A stretch of 64,000 nt of DNA from Oidiodendron maius Zn (lineage: Eukaryota > Ascomycota > Leotiomycetes > Myxotrichaceae). Of the stretch, positions 1 through 11,085 are shown one piece after another. The notes beneath the pieces were generated by a model that was not told where the DNA came from, searched no databases, and worked only from the letters and a program-made list of their open reading frames with translations. Within the stretch, counting starts at the first letter, position 1, and the number at the start of each line of letters is the position of its first letter. The stretch covers positions 1,116,001-1,180,000 of the forward strand of contig KN832871.1 of assembly GCA_000827325.1 (NCBI GenBank), written 5' to 3'. The position numbers and the translations under genes were made by a program.

Positions 1-170
1 GTACAGACTCAAAATCCTCAGTATGATGGACAGAGACTGAAAGATAAGATTTTGGACGGAGAAAGCCACACCACGGAAGGCCAGGCACTGTAATAGCAAA
101 TAATTAGATCAAGAAGAGGATCCAACGAAATATGGCACTCATATACAGTTGTTAATTATTGAAGTTTACC

Positions 171-1758
171 CTAGTCGATGATGATCTTAGACTCCAGATC
201 ACCATAATGCTCAAAGAACGAGGCAAATAACCTCGTTGCACGTTCAACATCGTACACTCCAGCGGTCTCTCGAATCGAGTGCATAGATAATTGTGCATTT
301 CCCACATCGATCGTGCGCGTACCCAGCGAGCTCGCGATCATAGGCCCTATCGTGCTTCCACAGGGAGAGTCATTACGGACGACGAATAGCTGCAGGGGCA
401 CGCCCACTGTCGCGGTTGAGCCAGAGCTTGGCTTTGCCAGGCGAGCCACTTCTTGTATGAGGACGATGCCGGGGGCGTTTGACATGTATCTCTGGTTGGC
501 ATTGATCTTGATCACCGTGCCTTTGTTCATCTCTGGCCGGTGGTCAGACTCGTATTTGTGCGCGTAATTGGGGTGAACAGAGTGCGCCATGTCGGCAGAG
601 ACGAGAAACGATGTCGAGAGCGTCTGCTCGTATGCCGTAGAGGTGTCTTGTGATTCTCTGGCCTGTTTTGAATCGACCTGAGCCGCCGGCAGCACTGAGA
701 GGCGCCTCAGAATTGCCGGCAGGAAGTTCGATTTTGCACCTTGGGCGCTGGTGCTTCCGATCTCTTCGTGGTCAAAGCATGAAATGAGGCGGATGGTAGA
801 GTCATTATCAAGGGCATTGGGTGACTCGACGGAAGTGATTAGACCTTCGACGGCACTGTGTGTCATGCCAAGGTTATCGAGTCGAGCAGCGAAGATCAAT
901 TCGTTATTGATGCCACCAATACACGCCTTCTGGGTATCATAAAGTACCATCTCAAAGTCCACCACATCCTCGACACCGACTCCTGCATGCTCTGCAATAA
1001 TCTGAACAACATACGGGTGGTGTCGATCAGTAGCTGCTTGAAGAGGCTGGAACGGTTCGTCAGAAGCATTCTTCACCTGCGTAGCCTCCTCATCCCCCTT
1101 CTTGCCATCCCCGCTCTCTCCCGTCCGATTAAGCTCCGCCGCCACCAACCCAGCGATGGGGAAGAGCTCCGTCTCCGTATTCGGTTCAAAAGACTTCTCA
1201 CGATCAAGATGAATGGCCAACGTGGGGATGCGCAAGATAGGCCTCTCAACCTTGACGAGCTTCTGAGAAAACCCTCCCTTCCCATCTTTGACCATGACTC
1301 GACCCGCAATGCTAAGATCCCGATCAAACCAGGTATGCCACTTACCCCCTCCGTACGTCTCGACGCCGACCTGCAGGAATCCCGCGCTCGACTTCTTACT
1401 CACGGGTTTAATGCGCAGTGTGCACGAGTCCGTGTGCGCGCCCACCATCGAGATTGGGTTGCCTGCCTTCCATCTCTTGCCTATGCCAAAGGCGATAATG
1501 GAGGAGCCGTTGCGGGTCACATAGTACTTCCCGCCAGGCTGGAGCGTTGAGGACCAGGAGTCGCGCTCCCTGATCTCTTTGAAGCCGGCCTTGGTTAATT
1601 GCTGGGCGGCACAGTGGACGGCATGGTATGCTACACGAGAGTCAGTGGAAGCCTTGCGAATAATGGGATTGGGGTCTTTTACGGGTCGGAGAGTTATTGA
1701 TGAAATCGGCCAAAGCTTGAGCTTTGGCTGCCGCCGAAGAGAGCTGACTAGAGGTCAT
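171..1758 (-). CDS. APE4: Aspartyl aminopeptidase, peptidase family M18 (Ape4-like)
   Basis: This is a dizinc exopeptidase that removes N-terminal Asp/Glu from peptides; yeast Ape4 is cytosolic and reaches the vacuole by the Cvt route. There are two exons, 1758-1683 and 1630-171, with a 52-bp intron (GTAAAA...GTGTAG) whose removal restores the conserved NNSPTPYHAVH start; the product is 511 residues, a normal length. Visible M18 motifs are GAHTDS (His about 91), the LDN metal-binding Asp (about 277), DHEEIGS with the catalytic Glu pair (about 314), SADMAHSVHPNY (about 373-384) and the C-terminal QLSMHSIRE (His about 476). An acidic insert near residues 195-215 is of the kind seen in fungal members. 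I chose the start MTSSQL at 1758; an in-frame ATG at 1851 would add 31 residues that could act as a presequence. Confidence 0.93.
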
Positions 1759-2454
1759 AATGTTGCTCTGCTTGGTCACATACAGTCGAATAAAGGTGAT
1801 TTGGGTCTTGACGCAGCTGCGAGGAATAGTGAAGAGTGGGTTTGCGAACATTGAATGCTATAAGTTTGAAGTTGTCTGCCGCTGCCGAGTGATACTTGCA
1901 GGGATCCGATATTTACACCTCGTTTATGAGGCCAAAATTATATACGCACACTTAGGCTAAATTCCTTCCTACTACTTGTATGCACACCAAAGTAGGTTTA
2001 TAGAACACAGGCATGTAGTACTTCTGCTTATTCTTGACATGTATCTGAGTACTCCACAAGCCATATACTATCCAGTACTGCTCAAGGACGTCTTTCCAAG
2101 CGTGCCTGTTCCAGCGGCCCCCAACCCTCTCCGTTATACCGCTCAGCTTGATTTCTATCGATCAATATGCACATACATTTTCCTTTCCGGTACCCTATGT
2201 CTAGCCCAAATCCAAAATGATATAAGATACCCAAATTATGGAAAAACGGTCGAGGGGACAATTATACACTGCCACACCTCCCCATGACCTCGCCTGCGGC
2301 CAAATTCTGCAGGGTTAGGTGGAAACAAACGAAATACATTGCATCGTGTCGAGTCGTAGGCACATTCCGGCATAGGTGGCTCGTATGGTACGTTCGTTGT
2401 GCTGCGTCAAGCAGCATATGTGCTCTGAACAGAGCAATTCTTATACTCCTTTCC
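1759..2454. other. Intergenic: aminopeptidase promoter and CRIB-gene 3' flank
   Basis: AT-rich sequence upstream of the aminopeptidase start and downstream of the CRIB-gene stop, both genes being on the minus strand. Only short overlapping open frames without family features are present. It must hold the aminopeptidase promoter; no specific site could be assigned. Confidence 0.6.
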
Positions 2455-4953
2455 TTAGACTTGCGGGAACAACATATAGCTACCCCGTCTCTTCGTGCCA
2501 GCTCGACTAGCGTTGCCAGCAGCAGTGGATGTTGCGGCTCTGGCGCGGAGCGTGTAATCCTTGACAGTAGTGGTCATGACAGGAGCTGATACCTTTCTGC
2601 CATGTGAATTTCCATTCGCGTCGTCCTTTATTACATTGTCAAACGACTCCGCAACAGGACTCAGGCCAAGAGGGTTCTCGCTGACGTGATTGACGCCATT
2701 GAAGTGATCATGCATGACGCCCTTACTTCGTCCGTGTTGGATGGCTGGAATTGGAAGGGTGCCATCATTAGTCTCAGTCACTGGTGTTGTAGCTTCCACA
2801 GAGGCACCATTTGCTTTCAAGTTCAAAGCGCTAATGTCTGGGACTTCGGCATCGCGAGGCTGTTTGACATCGCGCAGCGTGGATGGGATAAGATCCGGCA
2901 GTGAGGAGGCGGAGCTAATGCTACGGTGCATGTGGCCACCACTCGCAGAATGACCAAGCGAAGAGGAATCTTGACTGCCCCTTGAGTTCACAGCTGAGAT
3001 TCGGGTGCTTGATGAACTCCGTGCGGAGCCACGAGAGAAATCGGATGATTGGAACGATGCGGCACTAGAAGCAGTGCTCTCATCGATGGGAGAAAAAGAG
3101 GAATATGGCATCTGCACGAACATTGGTGGATTTGTCTGGTGGTCTTTGAAGGCCTGCTCATACAATGCATCTTGGTCGACTTGCGATTGGAAGTCATGCG
3201 GGATGAGAAGGGATGGCGACAGATTGAAACCGTGGGACTCTTTGAAGGAAGATGCATGCGATACTGGGCGAAGACGGCTAGGCCTGATGACAGTAGAAGG
3301 TGTGCGAGGATCAGACGACGCAGTTGAGGTATTTGATAGCGGGGACAGCTCAGGGACATCGTAAGGAGAAGGGACAAGGAGGGAAGGTCTAAAGCGGCCA
3401 TGGTATATGGAGTTATCGTCCTCATTTAGGTGAAAATCCATCGCCGACTGTTTCTTATAGGAGGAGGGACCTGCATCGATGGTGGCGCCATCATCGAACG
3501 ACGTGCGCTCCCATTGGTAATCGCAGTCTGCCTCCGCCTCGTGCTCATAAGCGTAGTCAATAGCATTATCCCACGATTCCTGGGAGGATTTGAAGCCAGG
3601 GGACAGAGGCGGCTTGTCGAAGATGGTAACAGTGGCCGGGATCACTGCAGACTCTCGATCCTGGGAGTTTCGTCGTAGAGCTGGCACGGATTGGGAGGCC
3701 CTCAAAATGGAGTTCCTAGTAGATGCCCGTGAGCGTCGTTTAGCCCCTGCTTCTTCATCCTCTTCCTGCACGTCAGCAAGCTCTGTGCCATAGCCAATAG
3801 GTGGTGATAATGGCAACGGCCATGCCTCGTCCCCCGGGGTCGTCACGGCATGTGATATTGGTCGATCAGAGAAGTACGAGTCTTGCGGCTCGCTCCATGA
3901 CGTCGTGGATGGTGGCAGCGGAGGTGTTGGAACTGGAGACGCAATCCGAGGCGTTGTCTTGCGGTAGGTGCCGGTGTGTGGCCTATCTGTGGTCAGGGTG
4001 GCTGCTGCCGTGGGATCATAGCTATCCAACAGGACCGACGCCGTCCATGAAGAGGTCCGCGTAGGTAGAGCGACGGGGCAAGTCGGGGAGAGAGGGGAAC
4101 GCGGTGGTCGAGGCGGTGGGCCAGACTGAGGAGGAGACCTTAGGTTATCATGTGATTGTGAATACTTTACAGGTTGTTGGGGAACTGTCAATGCCTCAGA
4201 GGAAAAATTGTCAAAGTGCAGGTCTTGGGCTCGTATCTCTTTCAGGTCTCCGTAGAGCGGGGCTTGGGAAGCTCTGATGGCGACAAATTCTGATAGCAGC
4301 TCGTTGTGGCCAGTGCGCTGGAGGTTTGGTAGATGATTATGACGCGTATGGGTGATATGTTGGAAGTTGAATGGCGTAGAGATGAAGTGTCGCGCGTGAG
4401 GTTCATCGGGATTCGGGGATTGGTATGAACTATTCATGGTGCTTTGACGAGAAGTATCGCCACGGTAGTCATCTGGCCCCTCCTCTCTGATCTCCTCTCC
4501 GACAGCGAGTGACGATACGGACCGACCCGAGTTATGATGTTCGTGAGTGTTTCTCCTCTTGCGCCGGGGAAATAGCTGCTTTCCAAATATTTGAATGCTT
4601 TCGGGTCTCTCTCGCGGCGGGGGCATTGTGCTGCCCCTCGATCCCACAGAGGACTGGCGAGACAGGTTTGGGTGTTCCATGGAAGCGCTTGTCGACCCTC
4701 TCGAGCGAGAGGACGACGTGGAAGAGGAAATTGTGTTGGTCCTGGAGCCGTTGCCGAAGATAGAACTCCTCTTCATCTGCTCCGTGTAGGCGCGTATACG
4801 CTCGGGAGAAGGTGGTCCATCGATGGCTGGTTCAAGGGAGTCCGGAGATGGGCCTTCTGAATTGAACGTGGCCGTGGAATCATTCCTCCGTCGCGTCTTC
4901 TTGAGCTGCTTGCTCCCTTCCGAAGACATGGCGAAGCTGAACATGGCGTCCAC
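2455..4953 (-). CDS. CRIB-motif protein, putative Cdc42/Rac effector (832 aa)
   Basis: A single open exon encoding a Ser/Pro-rich, mostly disordered protein. The recognisable part is at residues 191-206: ISTPFNFQHITHTRHN, which fits the CRIB/PBD consensus ISxPxxFxHxxH that binds GTP-loaded Cdc42 or Rac. A basic patch (PRRKRR, about 129-134) lies upstream, as in CRIB effectors that also bind acidic lipids. The rest has Pro-rich stretches (about 275-295, possible SH3 ligands), many Ser runs and a conserved-looking basic C-terminus ending in SYMLFPQV. No kinase domain follows, so this is not a PAK; it is more like a Gic-type scaffold. Alternative starts at Met4 or Met9 are possible. The effector role is inferred from the motif alone. 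The gene is followed downstream by the aminopeptidase and preceded by a very long gene-free region. Confidence 0.8.
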   Translation of the reverse strand: MDAMFSFAMSSEGSKQLKKTRRRNDSTATFNSEGPSPDSLEPAIDGPPSPERIRAYTEQMKRSSIFGNGSRTNTISSSTSSSRSRGSTSASMEHPNLSRQSSVGSRGSTMPPPRERPESIQIFGKQLFPRRKRRNTHEHHNSGRSVSSLAVGEEIREEGPDDYRGDTSRQSTMNSSYQSPNPDEPHARHFISTPFNFQHITHTRHNHLPNLQRTGHNELLSEFVAIRASQAPLYGDLKEIRAQDLHFDNFSSEALTVPQQPVKYSQSHDNLRSPPQSGPPPRPPRSPLSPTCPVALPTRTSSWTASVLLDSYDPTAAATLTTDRPHTGTYRKTTPRIASPVPTPPLPPSTTSWSEPQDSYFSDRPISHAVTTPGDEAWPLPLSPPIGYGTELADVQEEDEEAGAKRRSRASTRNSILRASQSVPALRRNSQDRESAVIPATVTIFDKPPLSPGFKSSQESWDNAIDYAYEHEAEADCDYQWERTSFDDGATIDAGPSSYKKQSAMDFHLNEDDNSIYHGRFRPSLLVPSPYDVPELSPLSNTSTASSDPRTPSTVIRPSRLRPVSHASSFKESHGFNLSPSLLIPHDFQSQVDQDALYEQAFKDHQTNPPMFVQMPYSSFSPIDESTASSAASFQSSDFSRGSARSSSSTRISAVNSRGSQDSSSLGHSASGGHMHRSISSASSLPDLIPSTLRDVKQPRDAEVPDISALNLKANGASVEATTPVTETNDGTLPIPAIQHGRSKGVMHDHFNGVNHVSENPLGLSPVAESFDNVIKDDANGNSHGRKVSAPVMTTTVKDYTLRARAATSTAAGNASRAGTKRRGSYMLFPQV

Positions 4954-7900
4954 GGAAGGCGGGACGCGGTGGGGGTGCTTGTGTATGCCGGTGAATGCTA
5001 CGCGGAGGTGACACTACTCGCGTTTCCAAGCTCTCATCGGAGGGTCGTCACAGCTACGAGACCGTAATCTCTTCAGACGATATTGCTCAGGATGCTGGAT
5101 GTGAAATTGGGCAGGGCCGAACCATTCGCAGCCAGGGCGGGACTTCTGATCCTCACGCGTGAGGGTTTAGCCTGAGGATGTGTCAGTATGTCCGTCGTAC
5201 AGTCTGTGGCAGATATATTTGGACGTGGTAAGAAAATCTGGGCGTATATTCCACCACATATAGCCCGGCATCATCCCTTGAGTGAACCGATGGGGAAATG
5301 AGCGAGATTCCACGACTGGCAATCATCGATTGCCTGGTTCTGCGAGGAGGGCAGGGCGGCGCGGACTAGCGACTCAGCGCTCGACGTACGTACCGCAAAA
5401 GGGTTGTAAGTTCAATGCGCACATAATATCGAGGACAATGCGTGGCTTTCCGTCTTCCGGGGGGAACCCAAGGCAGTGAGCGTATTATGGAAAGAGAGGT
5501 CACGTCCTAACACGACAACAGAAGAAGATATGGTGTTCAGACTGGCCGACCGGGGAGGACGAAGGTTTCTGCTCTAGCTCAGAGAGGATCCCGATACGCA
5601 TAACCGTCTGTCGCGCGGATTAGGAAGTTCTTATTGCGGATGGGAGCGTGGGGACGTAAAGTGACATACAGGATATCCCTAACGGCTGCCCCCCGAGCCA
5701 TTGACAGGAATGGTGCAGGCTGGGAGGAAAAGCACTGTTCACCTTTGCCATGCTCCTCCCAGGGCCTCCTTGCGCCTTTTCTTCTTCTCCCTCATTCCAC
5801 TCTCCTTCCCATCCCCGTCCTGGCGCCCCTTTCCCTTTTCCCTTTGCTTTCGCATGTAATGAGGATGGGGCCGTGGGCCAATCCCGGCGGAGCCTCGCTG
5901 GGGGGGGTAGAAGTGACTTCTTGCATCGAGGCAGGGGTCCCGGAAGACACTTTTGGTTGCGCAGGGAGCCCATGAAACGGTCGAGGGGAGCGGTCGAAGG
6001 GGTGGGCTACTGGGATGCTGGGCGAGCATGGCTGGGATGATGGCCGTGGCGCTTTTTGGGGAGCATGGATTACCGAATCAGCAAGGCCGTCAGTGGGCGT
6101 TGGTGGCCCTCTCCGCCTCCGCACAGCAGCAGCCAGCGAGAATGCCCAGGCGAGGGACATGCGAATGGGGAGGGCGGAGGAGAGGGCGGAGGTCGGGCGT
6201 TGAGGGTGGAGGTGGTGTGGTGTTGTGTTGCAGCGGTTCCTGTCCTGGCCGAAAGACCTAGGTACGACGGGGAATAATGGGGTACGTCACCTCGGACCTG
6301 ATGGCGGCACGGCGAGAGCACACTGTACCTTTCTCCTCTCTGGCCTTTTTCGCTACTCTCTCTCCCTTTCCTCTCTCCTGCTGGCCGCAGTGGATCGGCA
6401 CCAGCCATCTTACAGGCGCAGCCGTGGTCGCGGTCCCAAGGCCCGGCTGCTCACTACGTAGGGGGCTACCGGCTCCACTGGCGGTACGAGGATGATGTTG
6501 GTGTTCCTAGGACACAAGATACAGATGGCGGACGGTACCGCCAGTATAGAAGGATGGTGGTCGTCGTCGCAGGACAGCGTGGCATTGGGGGACAAACCTG
6601 CGGCAGTGGCAGATAAGCTGGTGGTATGGCGTACGGCGTGAGGGGACATCTACCCACCGAAGTCAGACCAGAAGGTACAGTAAACTACGCACGCGGGAAG
6701 GGACGAGACGCCGCCTGCAAGCATTGCTGTAGGTGCGAGAGTGGTCTCTGCTCAATTCGCCGAGGCTGATACCATCTCTGCCCCCGTCTGTAGTACACCA
6801 GGGCCGAAGGAAAGTGCAGAACAGCAAGCATAGAACACAAATACCGCCTTGTACGATATTTGTGCGACCACATCCATCGCGGATCTAATCCCTTTGCCCA
6901 CTGGTTCCTGTCTTGTGCGAACGGCTGTGTAAAAGGACTCTGCGTCCGGCTGCCATGTACTGCGCGTTGTACATTAATTCCCAGGAAAGAGATGCACTGC
7001 CTCTCCCTTCCTACATACACACACTCTCTCTGTGTGCGTCCCTCTGCCTCCACTCGCCTGCTTTCATCTGAACCTCTCGCCCTCTCCACCGGAGATAGCA
7101 AGACCATACTCTCTATGTGTTGTGTGCAGGAAAGTGTTTTTGCATGCCTCTTCCTCCTTCCAGGCCCAATGCAGCGATCCCCGGCCGCGGAGAAGCACGC
7201 CAGCAGCGCTCTCCCTGCCCAGCCCTTCAACGTCATGGTCCCAGTGACCCCATTGTACCCCATCGACCAAGGGACCCGTCAGGACGGATCCCTTCAGGCT
7301 GAGCAGCACGCGTTGCAGCGGCTCTCCAGCGGTGTGCTCGACGCGTCAGACCAGCATGCCAAATCAATGCAAAAAGGAACCATATTCAGTCCTACTAGCC
7401 CAGGACTCGTTTTCAAACCAATCCATCCTGTTCACCCGTGACAAATTCGAGGACGGCGGCACCCACCGCAGCGGTACTGCCACCAGCCCACCCTGAAACC
7501 CTCGTCGTTGGGCCTCCTCGGCTAATCTGTCATGAAATATAGGGGCGCTTTTTTACCGCAACCGCCAATCTGCACACAGGATATCAGGCCCAACATGGGG
7601 CTGTGTACAGGATCAAGCCTAGTGCGGGTTGGCATAGATGATGCTTGCGTTGACATATCCAGAGAGCCGTTTTTTTTGGGATGTTTTGGGTGGGGAACGG
7701 CATGAGGTGCTCCCCTGCTAGCAAAGGCGTGGTTGTTGGTTACTGTATATTCCTCGTGTCACCTCGGATTCGCTACTTATTCCAGAAGCTACGCTACCTA
7801 GGCACCAACTTGTGGGAGGTACGCGCGGGTTGGAAATATTTCGACCCTCTGTGGGGAAGATCGCGATGGCGTTTTTTTTTGTGGACAGGTGTGTTGATGC

Positions 7901-10900
7901 CCAGCGTCATGGACTGCCATTCAGGGTCATTGAGTGCTCCCTTTCCTTTCACCACACGGAAGCACCCTTCGACACAGCGCAGCACTGAACTCAAGTCACG
8001 CTGGGCCATTTTGTGATCTGGAGCCCGCAGCAGCGAACCACAAGGCTGCATCGCTGCAGAGCACAAAGAACGTGATAGGGCACACCTGTCACTGCACAAA
8101 CCGCTGCAGGGACCTCACTGCAGGCTTGTCTACCACGAGTTAAAAATTATTCCTCGAAACCGCACGAATCATACGCGCAGTGCGAGTGCACCATCACCGC
8201 GTGAAGGTAATCCGCAGCGGCACAGTGACTCCGTTGGACCCCGACCCTTCTAAGCAAGGGAAGAAGGAGCACCAGGAGAGATCACCACTCGAAGGATTGG
8301 AGCCCCTGGTTCCGGCGTCGCTCGCGATCCTTGCTCTGTTGATACGTTGATACTGTACCGTACCTGTACTATACTGACTACGTCTTACAGCGCCCTGCAC
8401 GCCGACCCTGACACGAGCAGCTCCTCCAAAGAGGAAATGGGGGCGAGAGAAGACGGGATCCAGGGAGCTCTCCAGGGCCTGACGGTGCTGGTACCTGTCC
8501 ACTCCGTCCCGCTCCCAGCAGATCCTCGATGATTGCGCTATATGCCTGGTTGTACCTGCTTTCTGACCCGGCGGCGGGGTTGCCGGACCGCCTCCTCCCT
8601 CTGGACAATTAATTGAGCTCTGCTGTTTTAATTTTGTCCACGACTCTGGGGACAGCACCGCACAGAACCGACCGCGTCGATCAGCCTTACAGCGTGGGCG
8701 GCCAACGACTGTCGATCGCCGTCGGAAAAATCGAGGCGGCCGGGGAGAAGACTCTGCTCTACGCTATGGCAGAGTGTACAACGTAAGACCGCGACGACAG
8801 GCCAGGAATGTCCCGGGAGAGCAGTGATCACCTCTCGATATTGGGCGAAAGGAATCGGTAGTCAGGTAGGTCTGAGGGGCGATCGTCGCAACAGTTTTTC
8901 TTGGTCCCCATCATATACTGTACTTGGCCTGGCTCATACCAGCCGCTCCCCAAGGTCAAACGCTAGCACCCGGGATTTCTCTGCCCCGTATCACCGTGGA
9001 TCTCCTAATGAAGAAATTATGAAGCCCTCTGCTCCTTATCTCGGTCAGGCTCGCGCCTCCATCCGGCGATGTTGCCATCTCCCCGATGCTTCGTGCACCG
9101 TCGATGGTGCTCGTGGGCAAGCTTCGCTGCTGCTGAAACGGCCACCGCTTCACCTCACCCTTTCTCACACGCAGCTTTTTCGTAAGAGAAGAGCGCTCTG
9201 CATCACATCTGGCTAGGCCGAGGAGCGAAAAGATGCGTGCAAGGGCCACCCGCATGTGCGTCCTCACCGGCGTCGTCCCCGACCCGACTGGCCGTCACAA
9301 CCGCCTTCTGCAGGCTGCGACACAGTTAGCTGCGGAGAAACGAAGACGCACGTCCTTGGTGGCTGGTCCTGTTCTCCAAGCTGCTGGAAGGGGTGCGTTA
9401 TCGACTGCTTGGGCCTCCTACCGTGCAGTACAGGAGCGCTCGAGCCCAAGAGTCCAGGCCGTCAGGGAAGCAGACCAGAGCAGAGCAGATCAGTAAATTC
9501 CCCACGTAGATCGACACGATAGAGTTGTGCCCATTGTTAAAGAGGGCAAACGGTGCAGTATCTCAAACTCACTTGCTATGTTAGCTGGCGTCTAAGTAGG
9601 GAAGATCACCAAACAGGGCAAAGTTTGTGCCGGTAATGTGCGATCTCTTTTTAGCCCTCAATTTTGAGCACGTTCTGGGCAATAGATATGAAGAATAGAT
9701 ATGAAGGTAGAGCAAGATCGCTATCCAATCCTCGACATAAGAAACATGTCGAAGCCCTCCACCAACCTCGCATCACCTATCTCAAGCCAGAATCACTACA
9801 CTTCCTTGTGCAGCATTACCTCTGATTCCAAACCACTCGCTCTCCTCGCCCGCAAATCCTTTAATGCCTCTCGAGTATCACGCCTAATCCTGTAGCCACA
9901 GTCTCACAAGCCCTGCATTCCAAGTACGAAAGTCCTTACCTCGCGGCCAGTGACGTGAAACATACCTCTCCCTCGCTCTACCCCTCTTTCGTCCTCTGCA
10001 GCAGTTCACATACCCCGTGCTCCCAGTGCCTTCTATCTGCGCGCAGTAGCACCAGTAGATCCGTTCTATATTCAGAAGCGCGGGCTAATCACCCACGTCC
10101 CGTTGCCACTCATTCCCTCAGTAAGGGAATGGGGATGCCTTCGTATAGGTAGTCACACAAACTCCCCTCATCCCGACTTCCCCGAGGTTCAAGGGCTCAC
10201 TTCACATTTGAACAACGCATTGGTTTAATAGGCTCGTACATGCCTCAAAGCTCCAATGGCAAATAAGACTAGCCTTTCCTTCGTACGTCGATTCCAAATG
10301 CTCCATAATCCAGCTGCGTAGATTGACCTGTGCTTTTTCTTCCCGCTTCCGTTTCGCCGTAGCAACTCCTCGGTGACTTACAGGACGTCCTGTTCCTGAC
10401 GTACTCCCAACACGCAAGCTGGGTCATAGACCAATTCACGCGGCTGATAATGCAAGCCGACGAAAGGAAAAAAGTTAACAAGCAGACAATCCACCAGGGA
10501 ATTTACCTTTGCGGTAGTCAACCTGCGGCCTGCATTTAGGTAAATTTTTACAGCAGCCTTGCGGTTTTACTTTTTCGCGTTATGTATGGTAGCGGCACGA
10601 CCTGCATGTCAGAGGAGTGTCTGGATTGGGCTTTTCAGCAAGACGACAGGGTGGCGTTCACACGGGCTAGAATGGAAGAAAAAATGGCTATGCACGCATT
10701 TTTGAAGGGCCAATATACATTTAGATTTCTTTTATTGAACCATTGAAGGGGCGCTGTGACAACTCCTCTGATTCCCCAAAGCCCACCGTGAATGCCCGCT
10801 TCCGTTGCCAAAATACAGCCCTGATTAGCCGGCGATAGATAAATGAACTTTGCTTCTGCAGTAATCATACAATTATAGACACACCACAATCCTCCTCCAC

Positions 10901-11085
10901 AGTCCCGAAGCTACGTAGGTCCCACTCCGCATTGCCAGGAGCGGCTCGGGTCTTCCCACAGCTCCGTCCCATCTCGGTAACGCTCCATGTATGATAGCAT
11001 CATGCCCTTTCACATCTCGAACGTGGATGTGGCGCGACATGTAAGTATACGGAAAGTCAATCTATCTATAGATGGAGTTCGAACC
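4954..11085. other. 6.1-kb gene-free region between the CRIB gene and CTR9
   Basis: Open frames of 60-190 codons occur here on both strands, but none shows conserved motifs, sensible splicing or amino-acid composition of a real protein; the longest overlap each other in antisense. The region is GC-rich and has long pyrimidine-rich blocks on the plus strand (for example about 5740-5850 and 6330-6390). It holds the CRIB-gene promoter at its left end and the CTR9 3' flank at its right end. It may contain long untranslated leaders or non-coding RNA, but nothing in the sequence identifies one. No tRNA-like box pair or rRNA was seen. Confidence 0.6.
6477..6545. repeat. Inverted repeat, 11-bp perfect arms
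   Basis: ACTGGCGGTAC at 6477-6487 is exactly inverted at 6535-6545 with a 47-base spacer. It lies about 1.5 kb upstream of the CRIB-gene start. No transposon ends or target duplication were seen around it, so it is listed only as a structural repeat. Confidence 0.5.

Noticed and set aside
858-1550. 230-codon plus-strand frame
   Set aside because: It is the antisense shadow of the conserved M18 aminopeptidase exon and has no features of its own.
6860-7441. 193-codon plus-strand frame, with a 192-codon frame opposite it
   Set aside because: Both strands are open here with no family motif; GC-rich non-coding sequence is the simpler explanation.
8194-8658. 154-codon minus frame
   Set aside because: No conserved motif, no splice support, overlapping frames on both strands.
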